From positions 186,001 to 250,000 of the forward strand of contig CAWBUW010000002.1 of assembly GCA_963792075.1 (NCBI GenBank): DNA of 64,000 nucleotides, written 5' to 3'. The stretch's first letter is position 1. Each line of letters begins with the position of its first letter. This DNA is from CAWBUW01 sp963792075 (GTDB lineage: Bacteria; Chloroflexota; Anaerolineae; Anaerolineales; UBA4823). The notes under the pieces were generated by a model. The model was not told the origin of the DNA, ran no database searches, and worked only from the letters and a program-made list of their open reading frames with translations. Below, one piece after another: positions 33,983-42,162 of the stretch. The position numbers and the translations under genes are program-made.

Positions 33983-34378
33983 ATGGCAGTTCAGTATTAC
34001 GAAGGTATCGGCCGCCGCAAAGAGAGCACCGCACGCGTGCGTGTCGCCGCCGGGTCGGGCAAGTTCACGGTCAATGAAAAACCGATCGAGGACTACTTTA
34101 CCCGCTTTGGGGATCCAGAAGCGATCCTGGGCCCGGTCGGCGCGGCTGGTGAAGACCGCGCTACCTTGGACATTACTGTGATGGTGGACGGCGGCGGCGT
34201 TTCAGGCCAGACCGGCGCGGTAATGATGGGATTGGCTCGCGCCCTGGTTTTGATGAAGCCGGATATGCGCCCCTCGCTGCGCAAAGGTGGGTTCCTGACC
34301 CGCGACGCGCGCATCAAAGAGCGCAAGAAACCAGGCCTCAAGCGCGCCCGCAAGGCCCCAACCTACACGAAGCGCTAA
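33983..34378 (+). CDS. rpsI: 30S ribosomal protein S9
   Basis: 131 residues. GIGRRKESTARVRVAAGSGK at the N-terminus and the ending LKRARKAPTYTKR, whose C-terminal Arg reaches the P-site tRNA, identify S9. AGAAGGAG lies upstream. It is the last gene of the ribosomal block and is followed by an inverted repeat. Confidence 0.97.
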   Translation: MAVQYYEGIGRRKESTARVRVAAGSGKFTVNEKPIEDYFTRFGDPEAILGPVGAAGEDRATLDITVMVDGGGVSGQTGAVMMGLARALVLMKPDMRPSLRKGGFLTRDARIKERKKPGLKRARKAPTYTKR

Positions 34379-34402
34379 ACCGCAAATGCGGATTGGATGA
34401 TC

Positions 34403-34462
34403 CGTAATGCGTAATGCGTAAAACGTAGCCTGAAGGTTACGGATTACTCATTGCGCATTACG
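34403..34462. repeat. Inverted repeat with CGTAATG iterations after rpsI
   Basis: CGTAATGCGTAATG (34403-34416) pairs with CATTGCGCATTACG (34449-34462) with one mismatch. An inner CGTAA/TTACG pair fits inside. The heptamer CGTAATG is repeated in tandem in the left arm. It closes the ribosomal block and may end transcription, but no T-run follows. Confidence 0.55.
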
Positions 34463-34537
34463 TGTTTAATGCTCGTGTGGTTGTGCAAGGGATGCCGGAC
34501 AAACCACACCGATTGTCTGATAAGGAGCGAGGCAGGT

Positions 34538-35992
34538 ATGGCACCTGGAATTGTCTTGTTAGGCTTAGGCCCTGGAGACGCAGATTTGCTCACTCAGCGA
34601 GCCTGGAAACTGCTGGAAAGTGCATCAGAAATATATCTGCGTACACGCCAGCACCCAACGGTTTCAGGGTTCCCGGCGGGACTGCAAGTCCATTCGTTTG
34701 ACTATTTGTACGAGCGGCATGAGTCTTTCGAAGAAGTATATGCTCAGATAGTAGAACAGATCCTGGAGCTGGGCCGCCGGCCACAGGGTGTCATTTACGC
34801 CGTTCCCGGCCATCCATTTATTGCTGAAGCCACCGCGCCAGAGATTGCCCGCCGCGCCAGGGCGGAGGAGCTGGCAGTGCAGGTGATAGATGGGATCAGT
34901 TTCCTGGAAGTCACGTATGCGGTGCTTGGGCAGGATCCATTGCCTCACACGGTGCTGGTGGACGCATTTGAACTGATCAACACGCATGTACCGTGCTTTC
35001 CTCCAGACGTGCCCGCACTGATTGCCCAGGTTTACTCAAAAGAAGTCGCCACCGATGTAAAGTTGACTTTGATGGAAGTCTACCCCGACGAGCACCCGGT
35101 GAAGATGGTGCATGGGGCGGGCACACAGGACTGCGAGGTGGAGGCATTGCCACTTTATAAAATAGACCGCTCCCCCCTGACCGGCCTGTTGACCACGCTG
35201 TATGTTCCTCCCTTAGATAAGGCAACCTCGTTTGAAGGTTTTCAAGAAATTATTGCTCACCTGCGGGCGCCAGATGGCTGCCCCTGGGATAAGCAGCAAA
35301 CCCACCTCTCGCTGCGGCCTTACTTACTTGAAGAGACCTATGAGGTCCTGGCTGCCCTGGATGCTGAAGATATGGAGTCGCTGTGTGAGGAGCTGGGTGA
35401 CCTGCTTTTGCAGATCGTTTTACATACCCAAATTGCGAATGAGGAGGGTGAGTTCCGCATGGCGGACCTTATCCACGGCATTCATACGAAGATTGTGAGC
35501 CGCCACCCGCATGTGTTTGGCGAGGTGCAGGTGGATGGCGTGGATCACGTGCTGCGTAATTGGGAACAGCTCAAAGCGCAGGAGCGCAAAACGAAGGGCA
35601 AGGAGAAGAAGAGCGCCTTGGACGGAATTTCGTTGGCGCTGCCAGCGCTTGCCCAGGCGCAGGAAATCCAATCTCGTGCCGCCCGTTTCGGCTTTGAATG
35701 GCCGGATCTGCGCCATGTGGTAGACAAAGTGCAAGAAGAGTTTGATGAAGTCCAGCAGGCAGAGGGGGATCAGCGGCGAGCGGATGAAATAGGGGATCTG
35801 CTTTCCGCAGTTTCCAACCTGGCCCGTCATTACCAGGTGGATGCAGAGAGCGCTCTGCGCGCGGCTAATTCGCGTTTCCGCCAGCGGTTCGGTTATATCG
35901 AAGCACAGGCTGAGGCGCAAGGCCGGCCGGTATCTGATTTCTCGATTGAGGAAATGCTGGGTTTTTGGGATGAAGCCAAACGAACTCTGTGA
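34538..35992 (+). CDS. mazG: Tetrapyrrole-methylase-like domain fused to MazG nucleotide pyrophosphohydrolase
   Basis: 484 residues from ATG 34538 (AGGAG at 34523-34527); a longer frame to 34451 runs through the upstream repeat and is not used. Residues 1 to about 225 form a SAM-dependent tetrapyrrole methylase-like domain (GIVLLGLGPGDADLLTQRAW, YAVPGHPFIAEA), as in Bacillus YabN. Residues about 235-480 are MazG: CPWDKQQTHLSLRPYLLEET, EELGDLLLQIVLH and a second copy with DEIGDLLSAVSNLA. MazG hydrolyses (deoxy)nucleoside triphosphates, removing aberrant ones. The role of the methylase domain in such fusions is unknown. DUF309 overlaps its end. Confidence 0.92.
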   Translation: MAPGIVLLGLGPGDADLLTQRAWKLLESASEIYLRTRQHPTVSGFPAGLQVHSFDYLYERHESFEEVYAQIVEQILELGRRPQGVIYAVPGHPFIAEATAPEIARRARAEELAVQVIDGISFLEVTYAVLGQDPLPHTVLVDAFELINTHVPCFPPDVPALIAQVYSKEVATDVKLTLMEVYPDEHPVKMVHGAGTQDCEVEALPLYKIDRSPLTGLLTTLYVPPLDKATSFEGFQEIIAHLRAPDGCPWDKQQTHLSLRPYLLEETYEVLAALDAEDMESLCEELGDLLLQIVLHTQIANEEGEFRMADLIHGIHTKIVSRHPHVFGEVQVDGVDHVLRNWEQLKAQERKTKGKEKKSALDGISLALPALAQAQEIQSRAARFGFEWPDLRHVVDKVQEEFDEVQQAEGDQRRADEIGDLLSAVSNLARHYQVDAESALRAANSRFRQRFGYIEAQAEAQGRPVSDFSIEEMLGFWDEAKRTL

Positions 35993-36362
35993 GGGGCCAT
36001 TGCATCCGCTGGCGACGGCAGGTTTGCGCTTGTTCAATGCAGGTGAATACTGGCATGCGCATGAGGCTCTGGAGGCTGCATGGAAGGACGAGCTGGGGGA
36101 GATCCGCCATCTGTACCAGGGCATTCTGCAGGTCGGGGTGGCATATCTGCACGTGCAGCGGCACAATTACCGCGGCGCAGTGAAAGTTTTCCTGCGTAGC
36201 CAGCGTTTGCTCAAGCCATTTCCGGATGTCTGCCGGGGGATTGCAGTAGGGCAGCTACGCCGGGACGCTGAGGTGGTACTAAATGAAGTACGCCGCCTGG
36301 GACCGGACAGAATTGCAGAATTTGACCCGGCAATGCTCAAGCCGTTGAGCTGGCAAGAATAA
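35970..36362 (+). CDS. DUF309 domain protein
   Basis: 130 residues from ATG 35970, 23 bases inside the end of mazG. The family motif FNAGEYWHAHEALEAAW, followed by LYQGILQVGVAYLHVQRHNY, is clear. The His-x-x-Glu pattern in a helical bundle suggests a metal site, but no function has been established for DUF309. The overlap implies coupled translation with MazG. Confidence 0.85.
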   Translation: MKPNELCEGPLHPLATAGLRLFNAGEYWHAHEALEAAWKDELGEIRHLYQGILQVGVAYLHVQRHNYRGAVKVFLRSQRLLKPFPDVCRGIAVGQLRRDAEVVLNEVRRLGPDRIAEFDPAMLKPLSWQE

Positions 36363-36400
36363 GAATCATATGTTTCTTTTTGGACAGCCCCTTATGATTC
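36363..36400. repeat. Small inverted repeat between convergent genes
   Basis: GAATCATA (36363-36370) is complementary to TATGATTC (36393-36400), with TTTCTTTTT in the loop. It lies exactly between the DUF309 gene and the stop of the cyclase gene on the other strand and could act as a weak bidirectional terminator. Confidence 0.35.
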
Positions 36401-37031
36401 AGACACCAATCAGGATCGCGCGTGCCGGCGCTCCATCGGATCCAGCCAACTTAAGCGGCAGACAGAACAGCGTGTAACGGCCTTGCGTTACGGCTGAAAG
36501 GTCAAGCCCTTCCACAACGACCACACCGGCCCGTAACAGCGCTTCATGGGTGGGGCGGCCCTGCTTATACGGCGCGACAGAAAGGTAATCTACGCCAACC
36601 AATTTGACGCCACGGTTGACCAGGTAACGAGCAGCATCTTCGGCCAGGGCGACAAATCCGGTCTGAAACTCTTTTTCCCGGCGCAGCCAATAATCGCTGT
36701 TACGCGTCTTAAATAAGATCCGGCGGGTGCGCGGCGGGATTTCGGCACGTTCCAGGATATCTGCGGTGATGACATCTACGTCGGGCAGATGGAGCACATA
36801 CGCGCGACCAGAGAGAATGTTGAGAGGCAGATTTTCGATCGTCTTACCATTATTCAGGAAGTGATCGGGCGCATCTACGTGTGTACCCATGTGGCAGCTC
36901 ATCTCTACCCGAGAGAGGTTGACATGATCCCCATTTGCCATGCTCTCGACGCGCTCAAGCACAAAAGGTGTGTCACCGGGCCACACTGGTATTTCTGGAG
37001 AAAGTGCCAGGGTTATATCATAGGTGTGCAT
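36399..37031 (-). CDS. Cyclase family protein (kynurenine formamidase-like metal hydrolase)
   Basis: 210 residues from the ATG at 37031, with GGAGG 8 bases upstream; a longer frame to 37121 lacks a site. The metal-binding signature is HMGTHVDAPDHF near residue 60 (HxGTHxDxPxH), with YDITLALSPEIPVWPGD at the N-terminus and VGVDYLSVAPY later. Members hydrolyse N-formylkynurenine, isatin or related cyclic amides. The substrate cannot be decided here, and no tryptophan-degradation neighbours are present. Confidence 0.85.
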   Translation of the reverse strand: MHTYDITLALSPEIPVWPGDTPFVLERVESMANGDHVNLSRVEMSCHMGTHVDAPDHFLNNGKTIENLPLNILSGRAYVLHLPDVDVITADILERAEIPPRTRRILFKTRNSDYWLRREKEFQTGFVALAEDAARYLVNRGVKLVGVDYLSVAPYKQGRPTHEALLRAGVVVVEGLDLSAVTQGRYTLFCLPLKLAGSDGAPARAILIGV

Positions 37032-37108
37032 TTTTTCATGCCTCCATCCATTCTCAAGGAAAGTATAGAATAGAGTATGAAAAAAAGCAAATGAGTTGGG
37101 AGAGTATT

Positions 37109-37151
37109 GAGAGTACAGCACGCTGTGTAAAGCGCAGCGTGCTGTACTCTC
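37109..37151. repeat. 43-nt palindrome, 20-bp arms and AAA loop
   Basis: GAGAGTACAGCACGCTGTGT and GCGCAGCGTGCTGTACTCTC pair over 20 positions (two G-T wobbles) around AAA. It starts 7 bases past the stop of the racemase gene (minus strand). The inner CACGCTG/CAGCGTG is shared with the palindromes at 46329 and 59214. No T-run follows. Confidence 0.85.
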
Positions 37152-37157
37152 ATCTAG

Positions 37158-38264
37158 CTATTTTAATGTGGTTTTAGCCAGGGTGGCGCGCCCTAACGCG
37201 GCAGGATTAAGGCTGATGCCCAGGCCAGGTGTGGTAGGCACGGTGATCGTACTATCCGGGTTTAGCGTAAAGCGCTGTTCAGTAATATCTTCAGCATAAT
37301 AACGATTGGTGGCGGAGATATCCGCCGGCAAAGTGAAACCGGGCAGCGAAGCCAACGCCAGGTTGGCCGCGCGTCCTACACCTGTCTCAAGCATACCCCC
37401 GCACCAGACTGGCACACCCTGAGCACGACATAAATCGTGGATGGCAACTCCCTGGCTAAGTCCTCCGACCCGCCCAGCTTTGATATTGATGATCCGGCAA
37501 GCGCCCATCTCCAACGCCTGGCGGGCATGGCGAGCGGAAAGGATGCTCTCATCCAGGCAGAGGGGTGTGCGCAGCAGCGGCTGTAAGCGGGAATGGTCCC
37601 AGATATCATCTTCGGAGAGCGGCTGTTCGATTAATAACAGATCCAGATCATCTAATGGGCGTAGACTCAGCGCGGTTTCAAGCGTGTAGGCAGAATTGGC
37701 ATCCACCTGTAGGCGTAAATTTGGGAATGCTTTACGGACTGCCTGGGCGTCCGCCAGGTCACGGCCCGGCTTGATTTTGATTTTGATCCGGGCGTAGCCT
37801 TGCTTCAGGTAACCCGCCACGGTGTTTACCAGGGCCTCGGGTGAGGCTTGCAAACCAACCGAAACGCCCACTTCGACCTTCGGCAGCACCCCGCCTAGCA
37901 TGCTTTGCAGGGATTTCCCGGATTGTTTCCCCAGTAGATCCCATAACGCCATTTCAAGACTGCCCTTGGCCATCAAGTGGCCGCGGGCAAAAGCAAGGCG
38001 CTGCTGCAAGTCGGCGGCTGACGCCAGCTCTTTTCCCAGGATGACTGGGATGAGGAAGTCCTGGAGTATGTGCCAGGCTGTGCCGGTGGTTTCATAAGAG
38101 TAACCTGGGTCTCGGTCGGCTACACATTCGCCGTAACCGACCAGGTCCCCGGCAAACGCCTCGACCAGGAGGCACTCCCGCGCTTCCACACCTCCGAATG
38201 AAGTGACAAACGGAGAGATCAGGGGCATTCGCAGGTGGTAGAGATTGATTTGAGTAATTTTCAT
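37158..38264 (-). CDS. menC: Enolase-superfamily enzyme, o-succinylbenzoate synthase / N-succinylamino acid racemase type
   Basis: 368 residues. Catalytic residues in order: the lysine pair in RIKIKIKPG, the metal ligands in VDANSAY (Asp), IEQPL (Glu) and DESI (Asp), and the second-face lysine in NIKAGRVGG. GGMLETGVGRAANLALASLP matches the MenC/NSAR subgroup. In menaquinone synthesis this enzyme dehydrates SHCHC to o-succinylbenzoate; relatives racemise N-succinyl amino acids. No other men genes are nearby, while a GNAT protein of the type paired with NSAR is immediately upstream (24-bp gap). The racemase role is therefore favoured and the symbol is tentative. Confidence 0.8.
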   Translation of the reverse strand: MKITQINLYHLRMPLISPFVTSFGGVEARECLLVEAFAGDLVGYGECVADRDPGYSYETTGTAWHILQDFLIPVILGKELASAADLQQRLAFARGHLMAKGSLEMALWDLLGKQSGKSLQSMLGGVLPKVEVGVSVGLQASPEALVNTVAGYLKQGYARIKIKIKPGRDLADAQAVRKAFPNLRLQVDANSAYTLETALSLRPLDDLDLLLIEQPLSEDDIWDHSRLQPLLRTPLCLDESILSARHARQALEMGACRIINIKAGRVGGLSQGVAIHDLCRAQGVPVWCGGMLETGVGRAANLALASLPGFTLPADISATNRYYAEDITEQRFTLNPDSTITVPTTPGLGISLNPAALGRATLAKTTLK

Positions 38265-38288
38265 GTAGGGTTCCTTTGTTGGTCTGGG

Positions 38289-39215
38289 TTAATAAGTATC
38301 GTGAGTAATACCGCCGATTTGCGCTTCGCCATGTGCCAGGACGTAAAATGATCTTGGGATATCGGAAGGGTTGTAAATGAAATCTGTTACCAGATAACCG
38401 AGGGCGAAGAGCGCTTGAAAAAGCTGGCGAGTGTGCAGTCGCCAGGCCTGGGCAAGGGGAGGGTCGTTCTGGCGCAGTGCGGAGAAATTGGCCGGGATTT
38501 CCATCAGGAGGAGTGGGGAGGTGAATTCCATCTCAGGCATAGGGACTTCTAAGGGCTGCAGAAGAACGCCGGAGGAGAACCTGGCAGGGTTGACCAGGGG
38601 GACCTGGGCAGTCAAGTAGTGCTGCAGGGTGAGCGCGGAGCGCGCCTGGCGGCTGAGACGATGCTCCACGCGCCGGGTATTGACCCACCAATCTACCTCG
38701 AAACGGTCAGACTCCATGCCTCGGTTCAGATCATCGCGCATCTCACCGTAAAAATTAACGTGGTATGTGTTGCACACCGCACCCAGGCGAGAAATATTCA
38801 ACTGGGCATTGGGGGTGAGCAAGGGATCATAGGTCCAGGTAATGCGGTCAATCCCTTGCTTACGCACCATTTGCCATTGGGCGCGTTTCAGCTTGAAGCC
38901 GATGCCCTGGTTGCGAAAATCAGGGTGGACCCCCAACATGTGTGAGTATTGTTTCAGGCGTGGGCCATCCGGTGTCTCGTAAATGCCGGGGAAGCCGAAA
39001 ACGAAACCGGCCAGCGTGGTTTCAACTGGAATTGTCGCAGCAGCGGATTCGTTGTCGGAATACGCCCCGATCAGCAATCCTCCGCCATGAACCGCGGCCA
39101 GGAGCATGTGGACTGGCACAACCTCCAGGTCATTGCCAGGCCATACCAGGCTCTGGAGTTGTTCGACCTGGAAGAGATCGGCGGGTGATTCGAGAATTCG
39201 TAAGGAGATTGTCAT
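38289..39215 (-). CDS. GNAT-related acetyl/succinyltransferase (COG3375-like)
   Basis: 308 residues. The acyl-CoA-binding motif SHMLGVHPDFRNQGIGFKLK lies near residue 95, followed by ITWTYDPLLTPNAQLNISRL, the mark of a predicted acyltransferase family often found next to the N-succinylamino acid racemase branch of the enolase superfamily. In Geobacillus such a pair, with a desuccinylase, converts D- to L-amino acids through N-succinyl forms. The same pairing here suggests that role (inference). No desuccinylase is adjacent. Confidence 0.75.
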   Translation of the reverse strand: MTISLRILESPADLFQVEQLQSLVWPGNDLEVVPVHMLLAAVHGGGLLIGAYSDNESAAATIPVETTLAGFVFGFPGIYETPDGPRLKQYSHMLGVHPDFRNQGIGFKLKRAQWQMVRKQGIDRITWTYDPLLTPNAQLNISRLGAVCNTYHVNFYGEMRDDLNRGMESDRFEVDWWVNTRRVEHRLSRQARSALTLQHYLTAQVPLVNPARFSSGVLLQPLEVPMPEMEFTSPLLLMEIPANFSALRQNDPPLAQAWRLHTRQLFQALFALGYLVTDFIYNPSDIPRSFYVLAHGEAQIGGITHDTY

Positions 39216-39247
39216 CTGATAGGACCTAAAATTGCATAGCGATGGAA

Positions 39248-40195
39248 CTAAGAGGCCTTTTTTGTGCGGCGAGACATACTGCGCAGCAGGGAGACGCGCC
39301 AGGTCTGGTCGCGCAAGTAATCCAGGCGGTGAGAAAAGCGCGAAGGCATCAGGTTGAAAGTGCGCGGAATGGTATCCAGGCTGCAGGTGCGGTTCGCAGC
39401 CAGGTAATCTAACCAGTATACCGTGACGGGCAGGCCGGGAAAGATCTGCTCCAGAAACACCGTCAGCCCGCGCAGGTAGGGCGGGTGCAAGTAAAGGAGC
39501 TGCCGGCGTTTTCCAATGGCCTCCATGATGGCGGCGGCGACTTCGTTAAAGGAAAGGAATTCAGGGCCGCCGATGGAGATGGTCTTGTTGCGCAGGTTCG
39601 GATCCTCCAGTGCCCAGGTCAGGCAGGTAGCCAGGTCCTCGACCCACAGCGGTTGGAGCAGCGTTTGCCCATCTCCAGGCACCAGGAAAAAGAAGGGAAA
39701 GGCACTTAACAAGCGGGCCAATCCGGTGGTGAAGTGGTCATCCGTTCCAAAAACAATCCCCGAACGAAGAATAGTGTAGTCAACGCCGCTTCGGCGAACA
39801 GCTTCTTCGGCAATGGCTTTCGCTTTTAAGATGGGATACGCCGAGGCGCGGTCCGCGCCAAGGTGGCTGAGATAGAAGAAATGTTGGACGCCCAATTCGG
39901 CTGCAGCGCGCGCAGCGGTTTGCGTGCCCTGGATATCATTTTCCATCAAGCTGGCGCGGACACCCTTCCATTCTGCCGTAGCCAGGTGGTAAACGGCGGT
40001 CACATCCAGCATGGCTGAATGCAAGCCGCGTTCATCTGTCAGGCTGCTGACAGCAATTTCTACGGGCACCCCGAGGGGTAAATTGGGGCTGTCGGGAGAA
40101 GGGTGGATCAACAGGCGTACAGGCAAACCACTCTCTACCAGATGCCGTACGAGCGCCCGGCCAATAAAGCCTGTCCCACCGATAACCAGGATCAT
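39248..40195 (-). CDS. Atypical SDR, NAD(P)-binding (NDUFA9-like) protein
   Basis: 315 residues from the ATG at 40195, which starts directly at MILVIGGTGFIGRALVRHL with the GGTGFIG nucleotide-binding motif; a longer frame to 40246 has no support. YPILKAKAIAEEAVRRSGVD carries the active-site Lys region and TILRSGIVFG follows. It resembles complex I NDUFA9-like and other atypical short-chain dehydrogenases, often without proven catalysis. A TATAAT lies 15 bases before the ATG on the minus strand, so the mRNA could be nearly leaderless. Confidence 0.75.
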   Translation of the reverse strand: MILVIGGTGFIGRALVRHLVESGLPVRLLIHPSPDSPNLPLGVPVEIAVSSLTDERGLHSAMLDVTAVYHLATAEWKGVRASLMENDIQGTQTAARAAAELGVQHFFYLSHLGADRASAYPILKAKAIAEEAVRRSGVDYTILRSGIVFGTDDHFTTGLARLLSAFPFFFLVPGDGQTLLQPLWVEDLATCLTWALEDPNLRNKTISIGGPEFLSFNEVAAAIMEAIGKRRQLLYLHPPYLRGLTVFLEQIFPGLPVTVYWLDYLAANRTCSLDTIPRTFNLMPSRFSHRLDYLRDQTWRVSLLRSMSRRTKKAS

Positions 40196-40247
40196 ACCTG
40201 AGATTATAACCTCACAAGCCTCTCGCAGAAATACCAACATCTGCAAC

Positions 40248-40275
40248 TTGCAGCAACCTGCTGCGTATGTATAAA
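40248..40275 (+). promoter_or_regulatory. Candidate promoter for the small membrane protein gene
   Basis: TTGCAG (40248-40253), a 16-base spacer and TATAAA (40270-40275). The 95-nt palindromic element at 40294-40388 lies wholly between this promoter and the start codon at 40422. Confidence 0.5.
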
Positions 40276-40293
40276 CAGATCAGAAATACTTGG

Positions 40294-40388
40294 TGGGAGC
40301 TGCCGTGACAGAGGGCAAATGTGGGGGTGTTTTGCGGGCAAAGCCCGCAAAACACCCCCACAGAACCGCCCCATCACGGCGGTTCCCA
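40294..40388. repeat. 95-nt nested palindrome, full copy of the dispersed element
   Basis: The core 40320-40362 is a perfect palindrome: TGTGGGGGTGTTTTGCGGGC, AAA and the exact reverse complement. It is flanked by TGGGAGCTGCCGTGAC on the left and GTCACGGC-like sequence on the right (ATCACGGCGGTTCCCA), so imperfect symmetry extends over 95 nt centred on 40341. The left half (40294-40339) is identical at 43 of 46 positions to the reverse complement of the 61.3-kb copy. Confidence 0.85.
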
Positions 40389-40421
40389 GAAAGCCAAATA
40401 ACCTATTGAGGAGGTCGTACT

Positions 40422-40604
40422 ATGGGTTGCTTACAAACGATTTTTGGAGTGATTGGGGGGATCATCGGGCTTGTGTTCGGCATTATCGGCTTGATCATAG
40501 CCCTGGTGGTCGGGTTGGCCATTGCCGTTGTGGTCGGGGCAGTATTGCTGGTGGTAGGGATTGTCGTTGGCATTCCTCTGGCGATTCTCGGGCTGATCTT
40601 CTGA
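40422..40604 (+). CDS. Small hydrophobic glycine-rich membrane protein
   Basis: 60 residues, almost entirely Gly, Ile, Val, Leu and Ala: GVIGGIIGLVFGIIGLIIAL then further runs of the same kind, with no charged residue at all. It could span the membrane twice with glycine-zipper packing. TGAGGAGG lies 8 bases upstream of the ATG, which makes translation very likely. The palindrome at 40294-40388 occupies its leader. No family is recognised; a membrane-active peptide or a small subunit are options. Confidence 0.65.
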   Translation: MGCLQTIFGVIGGIIGLVFGIIGLIIALVVGLAIAVVVGAVLLVVGIVVGIPLAILGLIF

Positions 40605-40626
40605 CGCAGACCATTCCTAAACTTGC

Positions 40627-42126
40627 TTATTTCCAGGGCACTTCGTTATCCGGGTAGTAATGGATGCCCAGCGCCTGCAGGCGAGGTGCGTGCGCACCCA
40701 GGCGCAGGCGGTATGTCTCCCAACTCCTCCCCTGGGTGGGTGACCATGCAATCTCCGCCAGTCCGAGCAGCCGGGGGAAGACCATGAATTCGATGTCCTT
40801 AATATTGAGGATGGTCTCACACCACAGGGGCGCTTCAATGCCCAGGATGGATGTTTCAGGCACGCCGGGCAAGAAAGAAGCCGGGTCCCACTCATAGGCC
40901 GCGCGGGTATTGACGTAACCGGCCCAATTTAGCCCCAGGGGGGTGTTCTCATCGTATTTCATATCCAGATAGACGCGACTGGCAGGAGAGAGGATCAGTT
41001 TAGCGCCCTGTGCAATCGCTGGAGCGGGATCATTTCCGGCATGCCAGGGTTGGACCAGCGTGGTTCCTAAGAGGCGAGCTTGAGCAATCTCTCCCCAGCC
41101 TACGGTCTGTTTGCCATGTGCATTCACAATCGCCTGGACGCGCTCGACAAAATACAAATAATCTTCGTGACCGGTTGCCTGGGCTTCATCACCGCCGATG
41201 TGCACATAAGCGCCGGGGGTAATGGCTGCCAGCTCGCCAATGATATCGTCTATAAAACGATAAGTGATCTCGTTGCGGATGCACAGCGAGCTGAAGCCAA
41301 CGTGCATGCCCGTATACAGGTCGGGCGCGGAGCCAGAACAGTTTAGTTCGGGATAGGAGGCCAGCGCGGCATTGGTGTGGCCGGGCATGTCGATCTCCGG
41401 GACCACCACCACATAACGACTCTGTGCGTAAGCAACGATTTCAGCGTAATCGGCCTGCGTGTAATATCCGCCGCGCCCGCCGCCCACCTCGGTGCTACCG
41501 CCAAAGGTTGCCAGGTTCGGCCAGCGCTTAATTTCGATACGCCAACCCTGGTCATCCGAGAGGTGCAGGTGCAGACGGTTCATCTTGTAGCCGGCCATCA
41601 GTTCGATCACGCGTTTGACCTGGCTGACGCCAAAGAAATGGCGGGAGACATCCAGCATAAAACCACGCCAGGCGAAGCGCGGCTGATCAAGGATCGTGCC
41701 GGCAGGCAGCTCCCAGGGGCCGGGTTGGGGAGCCGCGCTTTCGATGGCGACAGGCAGAAGCTGGCGAAGAGTTTGCACCGCGTAAAACAGGCCGGCTGGT
41801 TTGTTGGCAGACACTTGCACGCCTTCTGGCTGGATGGTCAGCGCGTAGCCTTCCGTACCCAGGCCAGGATCGCTGTCCTTCAGGCTGAGCAGGAGGCGGT
41901 TATCTGCCGGGGCTTCGGTTTTTCCCTGCACAGGCAGGCTGAAACCGGTAGCCGGGCGCAGCCGCTCGGCCAGGTATTCGCCGATCTGGCGGAGCTCAGC
42001 CGAGTTGGGTTCAACCACAATTTGTGTTGCGCGGTTCATTTGGAAATGCCCTTCAGCGGGCAGGGCCGAAACAGGGACCGGGATCAGGTTCGCAAAAGAA
42101 GTGGGTAAGGAGATTTTTTCGGGCAT
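40627..42126 (-). CDS. Beta-N-acetylhexosaminidase, glycoside hydrolase family 20
   Basis: 499 residues. After an N-terminal GH20b domain (about 25-145) comes the TIM barrel with DVSRHFFGVSQVKRVIELMA, NRLHLHLSDDQGWRIEIKRW and the catalytic Asp-Glu pair in HIGGDEAQAT. It hydrolyses terminal N-acetylglucosamine or N-acetylgalactosamine residues by substrate-assisted catalysis. No signal peptide is seen, so the enzyme is probably cytoplasmic. The upstream YiiX-like gene (36-bp gap, same strand) may be in the same transcript. Confidence 0.92.
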   Translation of the reverse strand: MPEKISLPTSFANLIPVPVSALPAEGHFQMNRATQIVVEPNSAELRQIGEYLAERLRPATGFSLPVQGKTEAPADNRLLLSLKDSDPGLGTEGYALTIQPEGVQVSANKPAGLFYAVQTLRQLLPVAIESAAPQPGPWELPAGTILDQPRFAWRGFMLDVSRHFFGVSQVKRVIELMAGYKMNRLHLHLSDDQGWRIEIKRWPNLATFGGSTEVGGGRGGYYTQADYAEIVAYAQSRYVVVVPEIDMPGHTNAALASYPELNCSGSAPDLYTGMHVGFSSLCIRNEITYRFIDDIIGELAAITPGAYVHIGGDEAQATGHEDYLYFVERVQAIVNAHGKQTVGWGEIAQARLLGTTLVQPWHAGNDPAPAIAQGAKLILSPASRVYLDMKYDENTPLGLNWAGYVNTRAAYEWDPASFLPGVPETSILGIEAPLWCETILNIKDIEFMVFPRLLGLAEIAWSPTQGRSWETYRLRLGAHAPRLQALGIHYYPDNEVPWK

Positions 42127-42162
42127 AGTCGTGGGTTCCTTTGGGTGGACTTTCTCTGGTCG

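Noticed and set aside
34451..34537. N-terminal extension of MazG by 29 codons
   Set aside because: The added part runs through the inverted repeat after rpsI and lacks a ribosome-binding site; the methylase domain begins exactly at the ATG at 34538.
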